A stretch of 64,000 nt of DNA from Pseudomonas sp. 2FG. Its GTDB lineage: Bacteria; Pseudomonadota; Gammaproteobacteria; Pseudomonadales; Pseudomonadaceae. Positions 57,102 to 64,000 of the stretch are shown one piece after another. Location of the stretch: assembly GCF_005502935.1 (NCBI RefSeq), contig NZ_SCMP01000006.1, forward strand, positions 1-64,000, read 5' to 3'. Position 1 is the stretch's first letter. Each line of letters begins with the position of its first letter. A model generated the notes under the pieces. The model was not told the origin of the DNA. It did no database searches and worked only from the letters and a program-made list of their open reading frames with translations. The position numbers and the translations under genes are program-made.

Positions 57102-57971
57102 TTACGGTTTGGACTTTTCCAGGTAGCGGAAGAAGTCGCTACTCGGGTCCAGCACCAGTACATCACGCTTATCCGCAAAGCTTTCACGGTAGGCGCGCAG
57201 GCTGCGATAAAACGCATAGAACTCCTGATCCAGACCGTAAGCCTTGGCGTAGATGGCTGCCGCCTTAGCGTCACCGTCACCGCGCGTCTCTTCCGCCTCA
57301 CGGTAGGCTTCAGCCAGGATCACGCGCTTCTGCCGATCGGCGTCAGCACGAATACCCTCAGCCAACTCCTTACCCTTGGCGCGATGCTCACGGGCTTCAC
57401 GCTCACGCTCAGAGCCCATGCGATCGAATACGCTGCGGTTAACTTCTTTCGGCAGGTCGATGGCCTTAACCCGCACATCCACCACTTCGATACCCAGCTC
57501 GCGCTGCGCCGCTTTGTTAAGGGTCGCGGTCACGTCAGCCATCAACGCATCACGCTCACCCGACACCGACTCGTGCAGGGTGCGCTTACCAAACTGGTCA
57601 CGCAGCGAGGCTTCAAGGCGGCGCGACAGCCGCTCATCCGCAATCTGCTTAAGACCAGAAGTCGCGGTATAGAAACGCTCGGCGTCCAGCACTCGCCATT
57701 TGGCGAAGGCATCGACCATCAACGCCTTCTTCTCCAGGGTCAGGAAGCGCGAAGTGGAGGAATCGAGCGTCATCAGCCGGGCATCGAACTTGCGCACCTG
57801 GTTGACGTACGGAACCTTCGCATGCAGGCCAGGCTGCACGTCCGCCTGGACGATACGACCAAACTGCAACAGCACCGCGCGCTCGGTCTGAGCGACGATA
57901 TAGAAGCAATTCCAAGCGACCAGCGCGACTACCACGCCGACAATCAGGGCGATCAGCGATTTATTGCTCAT
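57102..57971 (-). CDS. hflC: HflC, SPFH-domain partner of HflK
   Basis: Membrane-anchored periplasm-facing regulator of the FtsH protease. 289 aa with an N-terminal TM helix (LIALIVGVVVALVAWNCFYIV), the SPFH domain (VLLQFGRIVQADVQPGLHAKVP) and a C-terminal coiled coil rich in Ala, Glu and Arg (RAKGKELAEGIRADADRQK). Its start overlaps the hflK stop by 1 nt (TGATG). Confidence 0.96.
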   Translation of the reverse strand: MSNKSLIALIVGVVVALVAWNCFYIVAQTERAVLLQFGRIVQADVQPGLHAKVPYVNQVRKFDARLMTLDSSTSRFLTLEKKALMVDAFAKWRVLDAERFYTATSGLKQIADERLSRRLEASLRDQFGKRTLHESVSGERDALMADVTATLNKAAQRELGIEVVDVRVKAIDLPKEVNRSVFDRMGSEREREAREHRAKGKELAEGIRADADRQKRVILAEAYREAEETRGDGDAKAAAIYAKAYGLDQEFYAFYRSLRAYRESFADKRDVLVLDPSSDFFRYLEKSKP

Positions 57972-59125
57972 CAGCGAGTCTCCCTCGAACGCAGATCACG
58001 CTGCTGCAACTCAGCACTCACGCGTGATCCCAGATCACCACTGGCGGCGCTCGCAGGAACACCCGGAGCGGCAGTGCCACGGCTGTCGATCATCTTATCC
58101 AGCGGTAGATAGAGCAGATTGTTCTGCCCCTGCTCGCCAGTCACTAACACTTTGCTGGTGTTGCTCATCAACTCTTGCATGGTGTCCAGATACAGACGCT
58201 CACGCGTCACCTCCGGCGCCTTGCGGTACTCGGCGACCAATTTGCTGAAGCGATCGGCCTCACCGGTGGCGCGGGACACCACTTCATCGCGGTAACCGCT
58301 GGCGTCTTCGATCAAGCGCTGAGCCTGACCGCGGGCCTCGGGCACCACGCCATTGGCGTAGGTTTCCGCCAGATTGCGCTCGCGCTGTTCGTCTTCACGG
58401 GCACGAATCACGTCATCGAAGGCTTCCTGCACTTCACGCGGCGCCGCGGCGCTCTGCAAGTTCACCTGGGTCACGGTGATACCGGTTTTATAGGTATCCA
58501 TGAAACGCTGCAGGCGCTCTTTGACCTCGCTGGCCATCAGCTCACGACCTTCGGTCAGCACCTGATCCATCGCCGTGGAACCCACCACGTGGCGCACGGA
58601 GCTGTCCGTAGCCTGCTGCAGGCTAACTTCCGGCTGGTCAACGTTAAGCACGAAGTCCTGCAAGTTGCTGATCTTGTACTGCACAGTGAGCGGGACTTCG
58701 ATGATGTTTTCATCTTCGGTGAGCATCTGCCCCTGCTTGCTGTAAGCACGCTCGCGGGTGACGTTCTCCTGATACTTACGATCGATCGGCGGGAAATAGA
58801 AATTCAGGCCCGGGCCGACCGTTTCGTAGTACTTGCCGAAGCGCAGCACAACGGCCTGCTCCTGCTCATCCACGACATAAACGGCGCTATACAGCCAAAC
58901 AGCAGCCAGCAACCCCAGACCGATGGCGAGCAAGCCGAAGCCACCACCACTGCCCAAGCCGTCCCCGCCGCCACGTTTCTTACCGCTGCCGAACAGCCCA
59001 TTCAGGCTTTCCTGCAACTTGCGGAAGGCTTCGTCGAGATCAGGCGGCCCCTTGCGGTCGCCGCCTTTGCGCCCACCCCAGGGATCCTGATTGTTCGAGT
59101 TGCCACCCGGCTCATTCCAAGCCAT
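57971..59125 (-). CDS. hflK: HflK, SPFH-domain partner of HflC
   Basis: Partner of HflC in the FtsH complex. 384 aa. Gly-rich N-terminal cytoplasmic region (MAWNEPGGNSNNQDPWGGRK), one TM helix (LLAIGLGLLAAVWLYSAVYV), the SPFH domain (AVVLRFGKYYETVGPGLNFY) and a coiled coil. The start MAWNEPGG at 59125 is chosen; the frame opens to 59176 with no ribosome site. Confidence 0.96.
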   Translation of the reverse strand: MAWNEPGGNSNNQDPWGGRKGGDRKGPPDLDEAFRKLQESLNGLFGSGKKRGGGDGLGSGGGFGLLAIGLGLLAAVWLYSAVYVVDEQEQAVVLRFGKYYETVGPGLNFYFPPIDRKYQENVTRERAYSKQGQMLTEDENIIEVPLTVQYKISNLQDFVLNVDQPEVSLQQATDSSVRHVVGSTAMDQVLTEGRELMASEVKERLQRFMDTYKTGITVTQVNLQSAAAPREVQEAFDDVIRAREDEQRERNLAETYANGVVPEARGQAQRLIEDASGYRDEVVSRATGEADRFSKLVAEYRKAPEVTRERLYLDTMQELMSNTSKVLVTGEQGQNNLLYLPLDKMIDSRGTAAPGVPASAASGDLGSRVSAELQQRDLRSRETR

Positions 59126-59221
59126 AGCGCTCTCCATACTGATAAAGCAAAGACGCACCCACGGCACGCCCGCCAATGCTACAGATGCCGGTCACTAGCA
59201 GCAAAGCCGCAGTCGCAGGCT

Positions 59222-60523
59222 TTATTGCAAAGTGTGTTGCTCGAGAAACTCTGACGGTTGCCAGCCTTCGCGACTGATTAACCGATGTAGCTCAACCCGC
59301 GGCACGCGAATCGCCAGCAGGCTACCGCCCTCCTCGTCATGCCCTTCGCTTTGCACAACACCCAAAGCAAAAAATTGTGCCCGCAGCCTACCAAGACGCT
59401 GCGGCAAACACAGGGTGCCGACAAACAAATCCTCACCCAGCAATTCGGCAATCGCCTGACGCAACAAATCCAGCCCCCGCCCATCACGGGCCGACAGCCA
59501 GACTCGCTGCGGTTTACCTTCGGCATCACGCTGAATCTGCGGCTCTACGCCTTCGAGCAGATCCAGCTTGTTGTAGACCTCGAGAATCGGCAGAGCTTCG
59601 GCGCCGATCTCGGAGAGCACCGCCATGACCTGCTCGATCTGCTGCATGCGCTCCGGCTCATGGGCGTCGATCACATGCAACAGCAGCTCGGAGTTGCTCG
59701 ACTCTTCCAGGGTAGCGCGAAAGGCCTCGACCAGCTTGTGCGGCAGATGACGGATAAAGCCCACGGTATCGGCCAACACCACCGGCCCCAGATCATCTAG
59801 CTCCAGACGACGCAGAGTGGGATCAAGCGTCGCGAAGAGCTGGTCGGCGACGTAAACCTCGGACGCGGTCAGCGCATTGAACAGCGTGGACTTGCCGGCG
59901 TTGGTGTAGCCCACCAGAGAAACCGAAGGAATATCCGCACGCTTACGCCCGCGCCGCGCCTGCTCACGCTGGCTGCGAACCCGCTCGAGCTTTTGCTTGA
60001 TCTGACGGATGCGCACACGCAGCAAACGGCGGTCGGTTTCCAGCTGAGTTTCACCTGGGCCGCGCAGACCAATACCGCCTTTCTGCCGCTCCAAGTGAGT
60101 CCAGCCGCGCACCAGCCGGGTACTCATGTGATCCAACTGGGCTAACTCAACTTGCAGCTTGCCCTCATGGGTACGTGCGCGCTGAGCAAAAATATCGAGA
60201 ATCAGCCCGGTGCGATCAAGCACGCGACACTCGAACACGCGTTCGAGGTTGCGTTCCTGACTGGGCGTGAGGGTGTGATTGAAAATCACCAGATCGACCT
60301 GCTCAACCTTGATCAGGCCGCGTAACTCATCGACCTTGCCACTGCCGATCAGGTATTTAGCGGTCGGCCGATGACGCGGTACGCTAATAAACGCCACCGT
60401 GTCCGCACCCGCTGAAAGCGCTAGTTCCTGAAACTCCTGTGGATCTTCGCGCGCCTCGGGATCCTGGCCGTCCAGATGAACCAGGATCGCCCGCTCACCC
60501 CCTTCATGACGCTCGAAGAACAA
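59222..60523 (-). CDS. hflX: GTPase HflX
   Basis: Ribosome-associated GTPase that rescues or splits stalled 50S/70S particles. 433 aa: N-terminal HflX domain (the glycine-rich YLIGSGKVDEL), the GTPase P-loop SLVGYTNAGKSTLFNAL, switch region LADTVGFIRHLPHKLVEAF, and G4 motif VYNKLDLL. It begins at a TTG codon (MFFERHEGG), 12 nt after hfq; no ATG gives the conserved N-terminus. Confidence 0.95.
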   Translation of the reverse strand: MFFERHEGGERAILVHLDGQDPEAREDPQEFQELALSAGADTVAFISVPRHRPTAKYLIGSGKVDELRGLIKVEQVDLVIFNHTLTPSQERNLERVFECRVLDRTGLILDIFAQRARTHEGKLQVELAQLDHMSTRLVRGWTHLERQKGGIGLRGPGETQLETDRRLLRVRIRQIKQKLERVRSQREQARRGRKRADIPSVSLVGYTNAGKSTLFNALTASEVYVADQLFATLDPTLRRLELDDLGPVVLADTVGFIRHLPHKLVEAFRATLEESSNSELLLHVIDAHEPERMQQIEQVMAVLSEIGAEALPILEVYNKLDLLEGVEPQIQRDAEGKPQRVWLSARDGRGLDLLRQAIAELLGEDLFVGTLCLPQRLGRLRAQFFALGVVQSEGHDEEGGSLLAIRVPRVELHRLISREGWQPSEFLEQHTLQ

Positions 60524-60535
60524 GGCAGCCTCCTA

Positions 60536-60796
60536 TCAGGCGTTACCTGGCTCGGCTTCGGCTTGCTCGCCTTCAGTCGCGCTAGGCAGACGAACCGGAC
60601 GGCTCGGCACTACAGTGGAAATGGCGTGCTTGTAGACCATCTGGCTGACAGTGTTCTTCAGCAAAATCACAAACTGGTCGAAGGACTCGATCTGGCCTTG
60701 TAGCTTGATGCCGTTAACCAGATAGATCGAAACCGGTACGCGTTCCTTACGCAGGGTATTGAGGTAAGGGTCTTGTAGCGAATGCCCTTTTGACAT
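60536..60796 (-). CDS. hfq: RNA chaperone Hfq
   Basis: Hexameric Sm-like protein that pairs small RNAs with mRNAs. 86 aa: [42 protein letters not shown] covers Sm1, and Sm2 is [14 protein letters not shown]. The tail is short and acidic ([12 protein letters not shown]), unlike the long E. coli tail. The start at 60796 is unambiguous; the longer frame is a shadow. Confidence 0.98.
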   Translation of the reverse strand: MSKGHSLQDPYLNTLRKERVPVSIYLVNGIKLQGQIESFDQFVILLKNTVSQMVYKHAISTVVPSRPVRLPSATEGEQAEAEPGNA

Positions 60797-60890
60797 GTGC
60801 CGCACTCCTTTGTGGGTCAATAGTTGTAGTAATAAAAAGTACATGACTTATGCCGTCTCCCCCCAAGGATAGACGGCTACAAGCAAGGTC

Positions 60891-61865
60891 TCAGTTCAAT
60901 ATGGAGACCGATGCCAAGTATTTCAAGGCGCGCGGCAGATTGTCGCAAGCCAGGCTATCCAACCAATGTAGATCAGACCAGCTACGCAGCCAGGTGAACT
61001 GCCGCTTGGCCAATTGCCGCGTGGCGATGATGCCACGCTCGACCATCTCCGCCCGATCTAGGTTGCCATCCAGATAATCCCAGACCTGGCGATAGCCCAC
61101 CGCACGAATAGACGGCAATCCCGCATGCAAGTCGCCGCGCTTGCGCAGGGCTTCGACCTCTTCGATAAAGCCCTGTTCCAACATCAGCTGAAATCTTTCG
61201 GCGATACGCGCATGCAGCACCTGACGCTGCGCTGGCGCTATCGCCAAGCGCGCGACAGTATAAGGCAATTGCTCGTGGCCTGATGCGTCTAAACCGGAGT
61301 TTTGCCCAGCCTGACGCTGACGATGTGCGGTCATCGTCAAGCCGCTGACACGAAAGACTTCCAGCGCGCGGGTCAGTCGCTGCGGATCATTCGGATGGAT
61401 ACGTGCCGCCGACTCCGGGTCGACCGCCGCCAGCTCGCGATGCAGCGCCTCCCAACCCTCGACCGCAGCGCGCGCCTCCAGCTCGGCACGCACCTGCGGA
61501 TCGGCCCCCGGCATATCCGCCAAGCCTTCCTGCAACGCCTTGTAATAAAGCATGGTGCCGCCGACCAGCAACGGAATCCGCCCCCTGGCCGTAATCTCGG
61601 CCATGGCCGCCAGGGCATCGGCGCGAAACTCGGCGGCCGAATAGCGCTCAGCCGGGTCGCGGATATCAATCAGGCGATGAGGAAACTCCGCCAGCAGTTC
61701 TTTCGACGGCTTGGCCGTACCTATATCCATCCCGCGGTAGATCAACGCCGAATCGACGCTGATCAGCTCGCAGGGCAATACCCGGGCTAGCTCGATGGCC
61801 AAATCGGTTTTGCCGGCCGCGGTCGGGCCCATCAGAAAGATCGCCGCAGGCAATCGGCTGGACAT
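60891..61865 (-). CDS. miaA: tRNA dimethylallyltransferase MiaA
   Basis: Adds an isoprenoid group to A37 of tRNAs reading UNN codons. 324 aa: P-loop [57 protein letters not shown], and the C-terminal FTWLRSW. It is 11 nt after mutL and 94 nt before hfq, forming the amiB-mutL-miaA-hfq cluster. Confidence 0.97.
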   Translation of the reverse strand: MSSRLPAAIFLMGPTAAGKTDLAIELARVLPCELISVDSALIYRGMDIGTAKPSKELLAEFPHRLIDIRDPAERYSAAEFRADALAAMAEITARGRIPLLVGGTMLYYKALQEGLADMPGADPQVRAELEARAAVEGWEALHRELAAVDPESAARIHPNDPQRLTRALEVFRVSGLTMTAHRQRQAGQNSGLDASGHEQLPYTVARLAIAPAQRQVLHARIAERFQLMLEQGFIEEVEALRKRGDLHAGLPSIRAVGYRQVWDYLDGNLDRAEMVERGIIATRQLAKRQFTWLRSWSDLHWLDSLACDNLPRALKYLASVSILN

Positions 61866-61876
61866 AAACAGTGCTC

Positions 61877-63772
61877 TTAGCGGCCGCGCAGGAAAAGTTT
61901 GTCGAGATCATCCATGCCCAGCTGCGTCCAGGTCGGCCGACCATGGTTGCACTGGCCACTGCGCTCGGTGTGCTCCATATCGCGCAGCAGAGCGTTCATC
62001 TCCGGCAAGGTCAAACGCCGATTGGCACGTACCGCGCCGTGACAGGCCATAGTGCCGAGCAGCTCATTGAGATGCGCCTGAATGCGGTCACTGGTGCCAT
62101 ATTCCAGCAGATCGGCCAGCACATCGTGGACCAGGCGATTGGCCTCCGCCTGCTTGAGCAATGCGGGGATCTGCCGAATCGCCAAGGTTTCCGGGCCAAG
62201 ACGTTGCAACTCGAAGCCCAAACGCTGGAACCAGGCGCCGTGCTCTTCGGCGCAATCCGCCTCGCGCTGGCTGACCGCAATCGATTCGGGCACCAGCAAG
62301 GGCTGACCACTCAAACCTTCGCTGGCCATGGCGACCTTCAAGCGTTCGTAAGTGATGCGCTCATGGGCCGCGTGCATATCGACCAGCACCAGACCCTGGG
62401 TGTTTTCGGCGAGGATATACACGCCTTTCAGTTGGGCCAGGGCATAACCGAGCGGCGGCACATCGCCCTGGCTGTCCGGCAACACCGCCGCAGGTGTACC
62501 CGGCAGCGGCGAGAAAAACTCCCGGTAAGCGCCCTGCGCCTCAGCCGCCGGCAGGCTCTGACCAGGCCGCGGGGCCGAATAGCCGCCAATTGGCGCGCGC
62601 CAGCTCGACTCGGACACCGGTCGCTCCAGCACATTGGCCGCCAGGCTCATCTCGTTCTGCGGGCCGAACTCCCCCGCCGCCTGACCGGTCGGCCGCAACA
62701 TGCCCGCCACGGCTGCCGGCGCCGCCAACTGATCTTCCGGGCGCACCTCGCCGAGGGCGCGATGCAAGGTGCCGTAGAGGAAGTCATGCACCATGCGCCC
62801 GTCGCGGAAGCGCACTTCATGCTTGGTCGGGTGCACGTTGACGTCGACGACCGCCGGATCGATCTCGAGAAACAGCACAAAGGTCGGATGGCGACCATTG
62901 AACAGCACATCGCGATAAGCCTGGCGCACCGCGTGGGCGACCAGCTTGTCGCGCACCATGCGGCCATTCACATAGAAATACTGTAGATCCGCCTGGCTGC
63001 GCGAAAAGGTCGGTAAGCCGACCCAGCCCCACAGGCGCAAGCCGTTACGCTCGATCTCGATCGGCAGCGCCTGCTCCAGAAAAGCCGGCCCACAGACGGC
63101 CGCCACCCGCCGCGCACGACCAGCCTCATCCGGCGCCTCGTGCAGCGCCAGCACGTTTTTACCGTTATGCCGCAGATGAAAGGCCACATCGAAGCGCGCC
63201 AGGGCCAGGCGCTTGATGACTTCCTGCAGGTGGTCGAATTCGGTTTTCTCGGCGCGCAGGAACTTGCGCCGCGCCGGGGTGTTGAAGAACAGATCGCGCA
63301 CTTCCACCGAGGTGCCGACCGGGTGCGCCGCCGGCTGCACCCGTGGCGCCATGTCACGCCCTTCGGTTTCCACCTGCCAGGCCTGGTCCGCCCCGGCGGT
63401 ACGCGAGGTCAGGGTCAGGCGCGCCACCGAGCTGATCGAGGCCAACGCCTCGCCCCGAAAGCCCATGCTCATCACCCGCTCGAGGTCTTCCAGCTCACGA
63501 ATCTTGCTGGTGGCATGGCGCGCCAACGCCAGCGGCAGATCGTCGGCGGCAATGCCGCCACCGTCATCGCGCACCCGCAGCAACTTGCTGCCGCCCAGTT
63601 CGACATCCACCTCGATGCGCTTGGCGCCGGAATCCAGACTGTTCTCCAGCAACTCCTTGATCACCGAGGCGGGCCGTTCGACCACTTCACCGGCGGCAAT
63701 CTGGTTCGCCAGCCGCGGGCTCAGCAGCTGGATACGCGCCTGCTCTTTCATCGAGGGCTCATGGCTGCTCAT
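61877..63772 (-). CDS. mutL: DNA mismatch repair protein MutL
   Basis: Couples mismatch recognition by MutS to strand removal. 631 aa. GHKL ATPase N-domain: [38 protein letters not shown] and MGFRGEAL. The C-domain contains [13 protein letters not shown], which keeps the D-x-H-A-x2-E-x4-E pattern of endonuclease-type MutL with Met in place of Gln, plus [12 protein letters not shown] and CNHGRPT, also found in nicking MutL proteins. Its start overlaps the amiB stop by 4 nt. Confidence 0.97.
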   Translation of the reverse strand: MSSHEPSMKEQARIQLLSPRLANQIAAGEVVERPASVIKELLENSLDSGAKRIEVDVELGGSKLLRVRDDGGGIAADDLPLALARHATSKIRELEDLERVMSMGFRGEALASISSVARLTLTSRTAGADQAWQVETEGRDMAPRVQPAAHPVGTSVEVRDLFFNTPARRKFLRAEKTEFDHLQEVIKRLALARFDVAFHLRHNGKNVLALHEAPDEAGRARRVAAVCGPAFLEQALPIEIERNGLRLWGWVGLPTFSRSQADLQYFYVNGRMVRDKLVAHAVRQAYRDVLFNGRHPTFVLFLEIDPAVVDVNVHPTKHEVRFRDGRMVHDFLYGTLHRALGEVRPEDQLAAPAAVAGMLRPTGQAAGEFGPQNEMSLAANVLERPVSESSWRAPIGGYSAPRPGQSLPAAEAQGAYREFFSPLPGTPAAVLPDSQGDVPPLGYALAQLKGVYILAENTQGLVLVDMHAAHERITYERLKVAMASEGLSGQPLLVPESIAVSQREADCAEEHGAWFQRLGFELQRLGPETLAIRQIPALLKQAEANRLVHDVLADLLEYGTSDRIQAHLNELLGTMACHGAVRANRRLTLPEMNALLRDMEHTERSGQCNHGRPTWTQLGMDDLDKLFLRGR

Positions 63773-64000
63773 GGCTGCGCCGCCAATGCAGTCGCCGGGA
63801 TCTGCAGATTCTGGCCGACCTTGATGCTGTCGGACTTCAGGCCATTGGCACTGCGCAACGCCGGCAGGCCGACCTGGTAGCGTTGCGCAATCAGCGCCAG
63901 GCTCTCGCCCGAGCTGACCACATGCTCGCGCGGCCCCGGGGCAATCTTGCCCTCATCACGCAACCAGGCGATGTAGGTCCCAGGTGGCGGATTTTGCTGG
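63769..64000 (-). CDS. amiB: N-acetylmuramoyl-L-alanine amidase AmiB (C-terminal part)
   Basis: Partial; the N-terminal part and catalytic domain lie beyond the window edge. The visible 76 codons read [20 protein letters not shown], then a LysM peptidoglycan-binding repeat ([29 protein letters not shown]). AmiB amidases of Pseudomonas end in LysM modules of this kind, and the position upstream of mutL is typical. Confidence 0.9.
   Translation of the reverse strand, partial: QQNPPPGTYIAWLRDEGKIAPGPREHVVSSGESLALIAQRYQVGLPALRSANGLKSDSIKVGQNLQIPATALAAQP

Overview
The window reads as a gamma-proteobacterial chromosome of the genus Pseudomonas. It is GC-rich, and its gene order matches the Pseudomonas core: dsbD-aroQ-accB-accC-prmA-dusB-fis-purH-purD-retS at the left, and dnaB-rplI-rpsR-rpsF-rlmB-rnr-tRNA(Leu)-purA-hisZ-hflC-hflK-hflX-hfq-miaA-mutL-amiB at the right. 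Functional names rest on reading motifs and family resemblance; no database search was possible. No CRISPR array, prophage, integrase or transposase gene was seen.

Left third (1-20 kb): disulfide reduction (dsbD), shikimate pathway (aroQ), biotin carboxylase of acetyl-CoA carboxylase (accBC), ribosomal protein L11 methylation (prmA), tRNA dihydrouridine synthesis plus Fis (dusB-fis, overlapping), purine synthesis (purH, purD), and the hybrid sensor RetS. Then come a MarC-type membrane protein, a YegD-type Hsp70, a GreA/GreB-like protein, two small lipoproteins (one OsmE), a Mut7-C RNase-like protein, a cysteine synthase and a secreted repeat protein.

Middle (20-39 kb): an acyl desaturase module (desB, its ferredoxin-reductase-type partner, and desT), with two DesT-type operators between the divergent genes. 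After a periplasmic-type phosphodiesterase and a YdfG-type dehydrogenase there is a 0.7-kb gap rich in DnaA-box-like sequences. Next is a block that looks dedicated to lysine/pipecolate breakdown: an ornithine-cyclodeaminase/mu-crystallin enzyme, a complete LivFGMH plus binding-protein transporter, amaA and amaB (L-pipecolate to 2-aminoadipate), a divergent LysR regulator (amaR) and an HglS-type 2-oxoadipate dioxygenase/decarboxylase. Inside this block are a truncated duplicate of livF and a 163-bp palindromic element.

Right third (39-64 kb): an MscS channel, a YgiQ radical-SAM protein, a 7TM diguanylate cyclase, alanine racemase, replicative helicase, the S6-S18-DUF2232-L9 operon, RlmB-RNase R, tRNA-Leu(CAG), purA-hisZ, and the amiB-mutL-miaA-hfq-hflX-hflK-hflC supercluster, with amiB cut by the window edge.

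The most interesting material is the lysine/pipecolate island with its linked transporter and cyclodeaminase, the DnaA-box cluster, the two mobile- or duplication-like scars inside the liv operon, and the tandem-repeat secreted protein.
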